This document shows, in pieces, positions 25,571-33,689 of a stretch of DNA of 64,000 nt. The notes under the pieces are model-generated. The model saw only the letters and a list, made by a program, of their open reading frames with translations, had not been told where the DNA came from and made no database searches. How positions within the stretch are numbered: the first letter of the stretch is position 1; each line of letters opens with the position of its first letter. The translations under genes and the position numbers were made by a program. Location of the stretch: NCBI RefSeq assembly GCF_017353415.1, contig NZ_JAFMPX010000014.1, positions 1-64,000 of the forward strand. Reading direction: 5' to 3'. This stretch comes from Arthrobacter sp. E3. Lineage in GTDB: Bacteria; Actinomycetota; Actinomycetes; Actinomycetales; Micrococcaceae.

Positions 25571-26439
25571 TGAGCTGTCCCAACATGCAAACACCTGAAG
25601 GCGTCCGCGATATCGAAAGTACGATGCACACTGACTTCCACAACACCATGTCCTATGGAAGCTATCTGTATCTGGATCGCCTGCTCTCTTCACAGCACCC
25701 TGTGAGCTCTCCCGAGCACCACGATGAGATGCTCTTCATCATCCAGCACCAGACCAGTGAACTCTGGCTCAAGCTCATCCTCCACGAGCTCAACGAATGC
25801 CGCCGTTTGATGGACCATGACGAAATCGGCAAGGCCCTGAAGTGCCTTGCCCGGGTCAAGCACATCCAGAAGACCCTCACCGAGCAGTGGTCGGTACTGG
25901 CCACACTCACCCCACGTGAGTACGCCCAATTCCGCGGAGTACTCGGCTCGGCCTCCGGATTCCAGTCCTTCCAATACCGGGCGGTGGAGTTCATCTTGGG
26001 CAACAAGCATCGCGGCATGCTCAAGGTCTTTGAATCAGATCCCGAAGCCCACACACTGCTTTCCACACTCCTGGATGAGCCCACCGTCTACGACGCATTC
26101 CTGCACGCACTGGCCCGTGCTGGCTACTCCATTCCGGCCAGCATTCTTGAGCGGGACGTCAGCGAAGCGTGGGTTTTCCACGAATCGCTCATCCCTGTGT
26201 TCATGGAAATCTATGAGTCGGACACCACCCCCTGGAGCTTCTACCAAGCCTGTGAGGATCTGGTGGACCTTGAAGACAACTTCCAAGCCTGGCGGTTCCG
26301 CCACATGAGCGTCGTCAAGCGGATCATCGGTTTCAAAACCGGCACCGGCGGCTCCTCGGGCGTGGCTTTCCTCAAGCGAGCCCTGGACCTGACGTTCTTT
26401 CCCGAACTTTTCGCGGTCCGCACCGAAATCGGCAAATAG
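25570..26439 (+). CDS. kynA: Tryptophan 2,3-dioxygenase
   Basis: A 289-residue haem dioxygenase opening the indole ring of L-tryptophan to N-formylkynurenine. Family landmarks are clear: MSYGSYLYLD near the N-terminus, EMLFIIQHQTSELWLKLILHE split across helices, GFQSFQYR (substrate-binding Arg), and the C-terminal RHMSVVKRIIG with the haem-ligand His. Length fits bacterial TDO. ATG 25570 appears leaderless; ATG 25585 is an alternative. It is followed after 53 bases by kynureninase, with which it forms an operon. Confidence 0.95.
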   Translation: MSCPNMQTPEGVRDIESTMHTDFHNTMSYGSYLYLDRLLSSQHPVSSPEHHDEMLFIIQHQTSELWLKLILHELNECRRLMDHDEIGKALKCLARVKHIQKTLTEQWSVLATLTPREYAQFRGVLGSASGFQSFQYRAVEFILGNKHRGMLKVFESDPEAHTLLSTLLDEPTVYDAFLHALARAGYSIPASILERDVSEAWVFHESLIPVFMEIYESDTTPWSFYQACEDLVDLEDNFQAWRFRHMSVVKRIIGFKTGTGGSSGVAFLKRALDLTFFPELFAVRTEIGK

Positions 26440-26492
26440 CCTCACACCCCGCCACACCACGCACGGCACACGTCACAAGAAGGACACCTACG

Positions 26493-27731
26493 ATGACCAG
26501 CAACACGGAACTTTCCCCACCAACCAGCGAACTACTTGATGCCAATGACCAGCTGGCCGCTTACCGCGAGCGCTTTGTCGAACCCAAGGACGGTTCCGTT
26601 ATTGCCTATCTTGACGGCAACTCACTGGGGCGGCCATTGCGGGTGACGGCCGCCAGTCTTGCCACTTTTATCCAGGGCGATTGGGGCACCGGTCTCATCA
26701 GATCATGGGACGAGAAGTGGATGGACGAGCCCACGGTGGTCGGCGACCTGCTTGGCAAAGTTGTATTGGGCGCAGCTCCCGGGCAGACCTTCATCGGCGA
26801 TTCGACGTCCGTGCTGCTCTACAAGTTGCTGCGCGCGGGACTGGAAGGACAGCAGGGTCGCAACCAGATCGTCATTGACCGGGACAACTTCCCCACCGAC
26901 CGATTCATTGTCGAGGGCATCGCCGCCGAGCGCAACGCGGAGATCGTGTGGATTGATCCGGATCCGACGGCGGGTGTCACACCAGCGGATGTTGTGGCCG
27001 CCGTCGGGCCCCGCACTGCCGTGGTCCTGCTCAGCCATGTTGCCTACCGCTCGGGATCCCTGGCCGATGCCCCGGCGATCACCCGCCTGGTCAAGGACGC
27101 TGGTGGGTTGATGATGTGGGACCTGAGCCATTCCGTGGGCTCCGTCCCCTTGGAACTTGATGCCTGGGGTGTGGACCTTGCCGTGGGTTGCACGTACAAG
27201 TACCTCAACGGTGGTCCCGGCGCCCCCGCACTGGCGTACATCAACAGCTCTCTGGTTTCCCGGCTGCGGCAACCGATCTGGGGCTGGATGGGCGCGGCGG
27301 ATCCTTTCCAGATGTCCGCCAACTTCGAGCCAGCTGCCAACGTGCGGCGCTTCATCACCGGCACTCCGCCTATCCTGGCCATGCAGCCGCTGAAGGACAT
27401 GGCCGGGCTGATTGCCGACGTCGGAATGGCCGCAATACGGGAGAAATCGATCGCACTGACCGAGCACGCCATTGCCCTGGCGGAGGAGCTGCTGGTACCA
27501 CTCGGCGTGGAAATCGCCAGTCCCCGCGATCCATCGCAACGCGGATCCCATGTAAGTGTGAACCACCCGCTGTTCGCCGATGTCACAGCCCGACTGTGGG
27601 AGCAAGGCGTGATTCCTGACTTCCGCCCGCCACATGGACTGCGCATTGGCCTCTCACCACTAAGCACCAGCTTTGCCGAGGTGCAGCGGGGCATTGAGGC
27701 AATCCGGAACGTGCTGGTATCCCTGCAGTGA
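26493..27731 (+). CDS. kynU: Kynureninase
   Basis: A 412-residue PLP enzyme that cleaves kynurenine to anthranilate and alanine. The fold-type I Lys is K236 in CTYKYLNGGPGAPA, and WDLSHSVGS just before it carries the PLP-contacting Asp. YLDGNSLGR near residue 40 is typical of the family. AGAAGGA precedes ATG 26493. Its stop overlaps the GTG start of the PaaX-type regulator by 4 bases, so the genes are co-translated. With the dioxygenase upstream and the formamidase-like hydrolase downstream this gives the full anthranilate branch. Confidence 0.95.
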   Translation: MTSNTELSPPTSELLDANDQLAAYRERFVEPKDGSVIAYLDGNSLGRPLRVTAASLATFIQGDWGTGLIRSWDEKWMDEPTVVGDLLGKVVLGAAPGQTFIGDSTSVLLYKLLRAGLEGQQGRNQIVIDRDNFPTDRFIVEGIAAERNAEIVWIDPDPTAGVTPADVVAAVGPRTAVVLLSHVAYRSGSLADAPAITRLVKDAGGLMMWDLSHSVGSVPLELDAWGVDLAVGCTYKYLNGGPGAPALAYINSSLVSRLRQPIWGWMGAADPFQMSANFEPAANVRRFITGTPPILAMQPLKDMAGLIADVGMAAIREKSIALTEHAIALAEELLVPLGVEIASPRDPSQRGSHVSVNHPLFADVTARLWEQGVIPDFRPPHGLRIGLSPLSTSFAEVQRGIEAIRNVLVSLQ

Positions 27732-28561
27732 CAGCGGTTCTGGATGACATGGACTCCAGGCCCGGCAGCACCACTTCCATTTTGCGCACAGTCATAGGTT
27801 TGTACCTGAGGGAGGCCGGTGGGTGGATGGCATCCACTGCCTTGGTTGAGCTGATGCAGGCCGTAGAGATCCCAGCAACTCTGACACGCACCGCTCTGAC
27901 GCGGCTGCGGAAGAAGGGCGTGGTGGTTGCTGCGGTGCGCGGTGGGACGGCTGGGTATGAGCTGGATTCACGAGCGGGACGAATGTTGGAGCGTGGAGAC
28001 AGGCGCATCCACAACCCCCGGTCCATGGATGCCCAGGATCCATGGTGCCTGATCTCCTTTTCACTACCAGAGTCCGAACGAGAACGCCGGCATCAGTTGC
28101 GCCGGCAATTGCATTGGATCGGGTGCGGCATGGTCTCCCCGGGCCTGTGGGTGGCCCCGGACTACCTGCGCAGGGAGGTCGAAGAGATCCTGGAGTCTTT
28201 GAGCTTGGGCGGGCGGGCGGTGTTGTTCACCACCTCGCGGCCGCACGTCGTGGGAGAGCTGCGCGATGTGGTCGCTGGTTGGTGGGATCTTGACGCTGTT
28301 GCAGCCCTGTATCGAGACTTCATCAAGTTCCACGAACACATCCCCACGGGTGAGGTGGGAGCCAACCCCCACACGTTCGCCGCCTACGTGAACTTGATTG
28401 ACCGCTGGCGCATGATTCCCTACCTAGACCCCGGGCTGCCCACCGACTGCCTCCCCTCCGATTGGCCAGGTGGTCAAGGCGTTGCGATATTCCAGCAGAT
28501 CAGCGAATCCCACGCACTGGCCAGCAAGACCTTCGTCAATTCCGTAGTCGGTTCCCGCTAG
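27728..28561 (+). CDS. PaaX-family transcriptional regulator
   Basis: A 277-residue regulator with an N-terminal winged helix (IPATLTRTALTRLRKKGVVV) and the central and C-terminal PaaX domains (WCLISFSLPESERERRHQLR, LYRDFIKFHEHI). PaaX of Escherichia coli represses phenylacetate catabolism. Here the gene is overlapped with kynureninase (start GTG 27728), so it most likely controls tryptophan or anthranilate breakdown; this is inferred from context. It is the last gene of the operon and faces the formamidase gene convergently. Confidence 0.9.
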   Translation: MTAVLDDMDSRPGSTTSILRTVIGLYLREAGGWMASTALVELMQAVEIPATLTRTALTRLRKKGVVVAAVRGGTAGYELDSRAGRMLERGDRRIHNPRSMDAQDPWCLISFSLPESERERRHQLRRQLHWIGCGMVSPGLWVAPDYLRREVEEILESLSLGGRAVLFTTSRPHVVGELRDVVAGWWDLDAVAALYRDFIKFHEHIPTGEVGANPHTFAAYVNLIDRWRMIPYLDPGLPTDCLPSDWPGGQGVAIFQQISESHALASKTFVNSVVGSR

Positions 28562-28587
28562 ATCCGGGCTTGACTTAATGCTCGACG

Positions 28588-28629
28588 GCGGCGCTCAAGG
28601 CGGCGCCCAAGTCAGTGCGGCGCCCAAGT
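28588..28629. repeat. Short tandem repeat GCGGCGCCCAAGT
   Basis: GCGGCGCCCAAGT occurs at 28600-28612 and 28617-28629, and a near copy (GGCGGCGCTCAAGG) precedes it at 28588. It occupies the short gap between the convergent paaX-type and formamidase genes and could fold into a GC-rich structure. No function is assigned. Confidence 0.6.
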
Positions 28630-28633
28630 TAGG

Positions 28634-29371
28634 TCAGCGCTGCTCCATCCAACGTACCGTGCCTTCCCAATGCGGTGCCGCCGGGTCTATCGCATCCATG
28701 TGATCCAACCCCCGGACCTGCCTGAAGTCGACAACGTCTCCCGCCGCGAGCGCGGCGGCAACGAAGTCCTTCGAGTGCCCTTCCGGGACCCAAACATCAA
28801 CATCCCCTTGGACAACGTGCATCGGCCTCTCAATCGGTAGCTGGCAGATCGGCGAGGCCAGCTCATAGGCGGTTGGCATGTCAGCATAGTGCCCACCCAT
28901 GAAGCCGAGGGCTGCGTTGTCATCCAGCTCTTCGGCGTCGACACGCCGCACGTCGGTCACCGGTGCCAGGGCCACGACGGCATCGGCAAGGTGGGCACCC
29001 AGCAAGGCCAGCTGGCCACCCACGGAATGACCCACAGTGACGACGGCACCCGAGGCACACCACTGCGGGCGCGCGTCCTTGGCACAGCGGATGCCAGCCA
29101 CGACGTCGTCGAGCGTGGTGGGCCAGCCACCGCCATTGCCAACACTGCGGTACTCGATGTTCGCCACGGCCCAGCCGCGGGCCAGCAGATCCTGGGCAAG
29201 GGGGTGCATAAGCGTCGCGTCCCACCTTGCCCGCCAGTAGCCGCCGTGGATGAGGATGGCGTACCCTCTCGGGGTTTCTACCTGCGGGGCCCACAGCTCA
29301 ACGAACTGCGGGTCCGCTGCCCCGTACCTCACCAGTTCCGGCTGAACAATCTCCTGGGACGTGTTTTCCAT
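28634..29371 (-). CDS. Alpha/beta hydrolase, kynurenine formamidase-like
   Basis: A 245-residue hydrolase. HGGYWR near residue 42 is the oxyanion motif seen in arylformamidases, the nucleophile is Ser in GHSVGG, and the acid/His pair is likely in DVDVWVPEGH and GLDHMDAID. Next to tryptophan dioxygenase and kynureninase, the natural role is hydrolysis of N-formylkynurenine to kynurenine and formate, filling the missing step. That is inference from motif and context. It is transcribed convergently to the kyn operon, so it may be regulated separately. Confidence 0.8.
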   Translation of the reverse strand: MENTSQEIVQPELVRYGAADPQFVELWAPQVETPRGYAILIHGGYWRARWDATLMHPLAQDLLARGWAVANIEYRSVGNGGGWPTTLDDVVAGIRCAKDARPQWCASGAVVTVGHSVGGQLALLGAHLADAVVALAPVTDVRRVDAEELDDNAALGFMGGHYADMPTAYELASPICQLPIERPMHVVQGDVDVWVPEGHSKDFVAAALAAGDVVDFRQVRGLDHMDAIDPAAPHWEGTVRWMEQR

Positions 29372-29486
29372 GCACCCACCCTACCGACTAGCGCCGCATG
29401 GCCTGCCCGGACAACACTCTGCAGTAACGTGGTTCACAATGCCCGGTTGAAAGCCTGCCGTGCGCAGATCCTTGGAAGGCGGGACA

Positions 29487-30917
29487 TTGCTGATCACCAT
29501 CACCCTCGAGCCGGAGGCTGACTCCCCCATCGACGCCACGGCACTGTCCCATCTGCTGCGCAAGCACCCCGGGCGTCTGCAAACCTTTGAGCTGCCCGTT
29601 GGCAGTGCGCACGTGTTCTACCCGGAGTATTCACCGCAGCGAACCACCGCGGCCCTGCTGTTGGAGGTCGACGCCATCGGCTTGGTCCGCAACAAGCGCT
29701 TCCGCGGCGACAACGGCGTACTCGACTACTACATCAATGACAGGCCCTACACGGCCTCCAGCCTGCTGTCCGTCGCCATGGGCAGGGTGCTGCGAAACGC
29801 CATGACACCCACCAGCGAGGCCCACCCGGAGCTGGCCGACACGCCGCTGCCGCTGCAACTTTCCGTGCCGGTGATCTCCACCCGAGGCCGTGACGGGAAC
29901 GATCTGGCCGAGCGTTTGTTCTCCCCCGTGGGCTGGACAGTTGAGCAGCAGCCCATCGCGCTGGATCCGGACTACCCCTTGTGGGAGGACTCCCGCTACA
30001 GCTCCCTGGCGCTCACCGGCACGGTCCCTTTGCATCTGGCCCTGCGCCAGCTCTATGTCCTGCTGCCGGTGCTGGATGACAGCAAACATTACTGGGTCAG
30101 TGATGACGAGGCTGAGAAGTTGGTGCGCCAAGGCGAGGGCTGGCTGCCCGGGCACCCCGAACGGGGCCTGATCTCCCGTCGGTATCTCGCCCACCAGCAG
30201 GACCTGGTGGCCGTAGCCGATGCACTCATTGCAGAAGAAGGCACTACACCCGTAGAAAGTACGACGGCGCTGCCTCCTTCCCCGAGTGCCTCAGCTGGCG
30301 CTTCATCACAGCCGTTGCGCGTGCAGCGGGCGGAGGCGGTCATGGCGGCGCTGAAGGATTGCGGTGCCCGGCAGGTAGTGGATGTTGGTGCGGGGTCGGG
30401 CGCATTGCTGCGCCGGATGCAAAAGGACGGCTTCTTCACCCGGATCCTCGGCACGGATGTATCCGCCCGGTCGCTGGAACAAGCAGCCCGCATCATGAAG
30501 GTGGATGAACTCGCGGACACCGACAAGGCCCGCATCACGTTGCTGCACAGCTCCGTACTCTACCGCGACGAACGGCTTGAGGGCTTTGATGCGGCCGTGT
30601 TGATGGAGGTCATTGAACACCTCGAACCTGGCAGGCTTACCGCGCTGGAGGACTCGATCTTCGCCGGGGCTGCTCCACCCACCGTGATCGTGACGACCCC
30701 GAACTCCGAGTGCAACCACTTGTACCCGGCGTTGGCCCATGGAGGCATGCGCAATGACGACCACCGCTTCGAATGGACGCGGGCCGAGTTCGCGCACTGG
30801 GCACAAGCGCTCGCAGAACGCCATGGCTATGGAGTCGAGTACCGTCCCGTGGGCGAAACTTCCGCGGGCGCCGGCTCCCCCACCCAGATGGCCATCTTCC
30901 GAAAGGCAGCCGCATGA
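29487..30917 (+). CDS. hen1: Hen1 3'-terminal RNA ribose 2'-O-methyltransferase
   Basis: A 476-residue bacterial Hen1. An N-terminal RNA-specific domain (about 1-260; LLRKHPGRLQTFEL, AHVFYPEYS) precedes a Rossmann methyltransferase: SAM loop VDVGAGSGALL, then EVIEHLEPGRL and DDHRFEWTRAEF, which supply the Glu/His metal ligands of Hen1. TTG 29487 is preferred because GGAAGG precedes it and the family begins LLITITL; GTG 29460 is possible. Hen1 methylates the 3' terminal ribose at a repaired RNA break, protecting it from re-cleavage. The stop overlaps pnkp (ATGA), forming the known Hen1-Pnkp operon. Confidence 0.93.
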   Translation: MLITITLEPEADSPIDATALSHLLRKHPGRLQTFELPVGSAHVFYPEYSPQRTTAALLLEVDAIGLVRNKRFRGDNGVLDYYINDRPYTASSLLSVAMGRVLRNAMTPTSEAHPELADTPLPLQLSVPVISTRGRDGNDLAERLFSPVGWTVEQQPIALDPDYPLWEDSRYSSLALTGTVPLHLALRQLYVLLPVLDDSKHYWVSDDEAEKLVRQGEGWLPGHPERGLISRRYLAHQQDLVAVADALIAEEGTTPVESTTALPPSPSASAGASSQPLRVQRAEAVMAALKDCGARQVVDVGAGSGALLRRMQKDGFFTRILGTDVSARSLEQAARIMKVDELADTDKARITLLHSSVLYRDERLEGFDAAVLMEVIEHLEPGRLTALEDSIFAGAAPPTVIVTTPNSECNHLYPALAHGGMRNDDHRFEWTRAEFAHWAQALAERHGYGVEYRPVGETSAGAGSPTQMAIFRKAAA

Positions 30918-33436
30918 GTGAGATTCAGATCCCCCAAGTTGGGCTGGTGCTGCTGGTCGGTGCTTCCGGTTCAGGCAAGTCCAGCTTCGCGGCAAAGCAC
31001 TTTGGTGATTTCGAGGTGCTTTCCAGCGACTACTTCCGGGGGCTGGTGGGCAACGACGTCACTGACCAGTCGGTGACCCCGGCAGCTTTTGAGGCCTTGA
31101 ACTTCGTGGCCACCAAGCGTTTGGAAGCCGGGCTGCTGACGGTTGTGGATGCCACCAATGTCCAGCCCTCCTCCCGACAGAGCTTGGTGGAGGTGGCCAG
31201 GGCGCAGGACGTCCTGGTTTCGGCGATTGTGCTGGATGTGCCGCTGAAGCTGTGTCTGGAACGCAATGCGGGCCGTGGCGCCCGGACGGTCGCACCAACC
31301 GTGATTGACCGCCAACACCGGCAGCTGAGCAAGTCCCTGCGTGGAATGCGCCGGGAAGGTTTCCTCCGTGTGCATGTGCTGTCTTCGCAGGAGGAAATCG
31401 ACGGCGCGACAATCCACCGTCATAAGCTGCTCAATGACTTCCGCGACGAGCATGGGCCGTTCGACGTGATCGGGGATGTCCACGGCTGCCTGGCTGAGCT
31501 GTTGTTACTGCTTGAGGAACTCGGTTACACCGTTGGCCGTGATGACGCTGGCCGGGCAACAGATGCGGTACATCCACAAGGACGCAGGGCTATTTTCGTG
31601 GGAGACCTGGTGGATCGCGGCCCGGATTCGGCCGGTGTTCTCCGGTTGGTCATGGGCATGACCGGCAACGGCCACGCGTTATGCGTGCCGGGCAACCATG
31701 AGGACAAGCTGGTGCGCGCGTTGCGCGGGCGCAAGGTTGCCCTGACCCACGGGCTGGATGCAACACTGGCTCAGTTGGCGGAACAGGAGGAAGGATTTGG
31801 CCGCAAGGTTGCTGACTTCTGCGACCGGCTGGTTTCCCACTTGGTGCTCGATGACGGCAAGCTGGTGATCGCCCATGCAGGGCTGATCGAGCAGTACCAT
31901 GGCCGGGCCTCAAAACGTGTGCGTGCCTTTGCCCTGTATGGGCAGGTCACCGGAGAAATCGACGAGTACGGCCTGCCGGTGCGCCACCCTTGGGCCAATG
32001 AGTACCGCGGGGATGCGATGGTGATGTATGGGCATACCCCGGTCACCGAGGTGGCGTGGATCAATAACACCGCCTGTTTGGATACTGGTTGCGTCTTTGG
32101 CGGTGAGCTCAGTGCCGTGCGCTATCCCGAACGCGACGTCGTCCAAGTCCAGGCCCTGAAGCAGTACTGCGAACCGGGAAGGCCGCTTGAATCCCCGCGC
32201 GGTCCGGAGCGCAAGCCCGGTGTTCTGTCTATGGAGGACGTCACCGGCCCGCTGCACTTGAGGTCCGAGGGTCTGGGAACAGTGCGGATCAACGAGGCCC
32301 AGGCCGCGGGTGCATTGGAAGCCATGAGCCGGTTTGCCATCGACCCGCGGTGGCTGTGCTACCTGCCGCCAACTATGTCCCCGTCGGAATCCTCGTCCCG
32401 GGCTGGTTACTTGGAGCACCCGGACGAAGCGCTTGGCTACTTCTTGCGACAGGGTGTGACGCAGGTGGTCTGCGAGGAGAAGCACATGGGCTCCCGCGCC
32501 GTGATGCTGCTGTCTCGAAACCCTGGACGGTTCGATGCGCCCGAGGACTGGCTGGGTGCACTGCATACCCGCACGGGGCGCCAATTTCTGGACGCTGAGG
32601 GCGAACACCGGGTCCTGCTGCAGGCCCATGAAGCCATGGACCGCGCCGGGCTCTGGGACGAGCTGGGCACAGATTGGGTGATGCTCGACGGCGAGTTGAT
32701 GCCGTGGTCGCTGAAGGCAGAACCATTGATCAAGGACACCTACGCTTCGGTGGGAGCAGCAGCCATTGCGGCGACGGATGCCGCCGTGGCCGTGTTGGAA
32801 CGCACTGCCGGCACCGGCCTTGACGTCCACGACTTGCTCGCACGTACCCGAACCCGCCAGTCGAACGCCAAGGCCTTTCGGGAATCCTACAGGCGCTATG
32901 TAGGTTCCGCCGAGGACCTGCGTTTCGCCGCTTTTCAAGTGCTGGCTGCCGAGGGCCAAACCTTTGAGACTCGGGACCACGGGTGGCACTTGGGGATCAG
33001 CGACAGGCTCGCTGCGGCAGGGCCCGACTTATTTGCCACGACCCGGCACCTGCGTGTGGATCTGAGCCAAGAACACGAGGTGGAGGCTGCCATCCGCTGG
33101 TGGGAGGAGGCGACGGCGGCTGGCTCCGAAGGCATGGTGGTCAAGCCGTGGCAGAACCTGACCAAGGCGAAGCGAGGCTGGGTGCAACCAGGCATCAAGG
33201 TTCGCGGCAGGGAGTACTTGCGGTTGATTTATGGCCCGGACTACCTGGCCGAAGCCAACCTGGAGCGACTGCGTCAACGCGCCACCAACACGAAGCGCAA
33301 TCGTGCCCTGCATGAATACATTCTGGGTCTTGAAGCCTTGCGGCTAACTGCCGCGGGAGCGCCCCTGTGGAAGATTCATCAGATGGTCTTCGGAGTACTT
33401 GCGCTGGAATCCGAATCCTTGGACCCTCGGTTGTAG
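30914..33436 (+). CDS. pnkp: Polynucleotide kinase-phosphatase (Pnkp), RNA repair
   Basis: An 840-residue three-domain RNA-repair enzyme. The N-terminal kinase has the P-loop GASGSGKSS (16-24). The central calcineurin-like phosphatase shows DVIGDVHGC (about 185), GDLVDRGPDS, GNHED and GHTPV. The C-terminal ligase-like adenylyltransferase has the lysine motif EKHMGSR with K523 as nucleotidyl acceptor, and a later MVVKPW. Pnkp heals 2',3'-cyclic phosphate and 5'-OH ends and, with Hen1, seals cut RNA such as tRNA cleaved by ribotoxins. ATG 30914 lies in the hen1 stop. No toxin gene is visible beside it. Confidence 0.95.
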   Translation: MSEIQIPQVGLVLLVGASGSGKSSFAAKHFGDFEVLSSDYFRGLVGNDVTDQSVTPAAFEALNFVATKRLEAGLLTVVDATNVQPSSRQSLVEVARAQDVLVSAIVLDVPLKLCLERNAGRGARTVAPTVIDRQHRQLSKSLRGMRREGFLRVHVLSSQEEIDGATIHRHKLLNDFRDEHGPFDVIGDVHGCLAELLLLLEELGYTVGRDDAGRATDAVHPQGRRAIFVGDLVDRGPDSAGVLRLVMGMTGNGHALCVPGNHEDKLVRALRGRKVALTHGLDATLAQLAEQEEGFGRKVADFCDRLVSHLVLDDGKLVIAHAGLIEQYHGRASKRVRAFALYGQVTGEIDEYGLPVRHPWANEYRGDAMVMYGHTPVTEVAWINNTACLDTGCVFGGELSAVRYPERDVVQVQALKQYCEPGRPLESPRGPERKPGVLSMEDVTGPLHLRSEGLGTVRINEAQAAGALEAMSRFAIDPRWLCYLPPTMSPSESSSRAGYLEHPDEALGYFLRQGVTQVVCEEKHMGSRAVMLLSRNPGRFDAPEDWLGALHTRTGRQFLDAEGEHRVLLQAHEAMDRAGLWDELGTDWVMLDGELMPWSLKAEPLIKDTYASVGAAAIAATDAAVAVLERTAGTGLDVHDLLARTRTRQSNAKAFRESYRRYVGSAEDLRFAAFQVLAAEGQTFETRDHGWHLGISDRLAAAGPDLFATTRHLRVDLSQEHEVEAAIRWWEEATAAGSEGMVVKPWQNLTKAKRGWVQPGIKVRGREYLRLIYGPDYLAEANLERLRQRATNTKRNRALHEYILGLEALRLTAAGAPLWKIHQMVFGVLALESESLDPRL

Positions 33437-33441
33437 TTGGA

Positions 33442-33606
33442 TCAGGGGCCCGGCTCGTTGCCCTGTGACATCCAGTAGTCGTTGCTGGCCTGCACAGCTT
33501 GCTCCTTTGTCATCGAGGCAACGATATTTTCGGCAATGCCGGCGGTATGGGTGAGCTGCCAGACCAGTGCCAGGGGAAGTATCGATGCAGCCAAAGGAAG
33601 GCGCAC
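33442..33606 (-). CDS. Possible small membrane protein
   Basis: A frame from GTG 33606 would give 54 residues: one hydrophobic helix (LPLAASILPLALVW) and a polar tail ending SNDYWMSQGNEPGP. The tail reads like a real protein, but no Shine-Dalgarno is visible and the true start is unclear. It lies between pnkp and the HelD-like gene on the opposite strand. It could be a fragment. Confidence 0.3.
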   Translation of the reverse strand: MRLPLAASILPLALVWQLTHTAGIAENIVASMTKEQAVQASNDYWMSQGNEPGP

Positions 33607-33689
33607 TAAAAGGAGAATTACGACAGTTGGAATAATCCTGCATGGTGCGGTGTTCCCTCGAAGCGAAGACCATACAACGCAGTGAAAGA

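Noticed and set aside
28588-28629. Possible CRISPR-like repeat array
   Set aside because: There are only two exact copies and one near copy of 13 bases with almost no spacer; no array.
31910-32989. 359-codon frame antisense to pnkp
   Set aside because: The Pnkp motifs are unambiguous on the plus strand.
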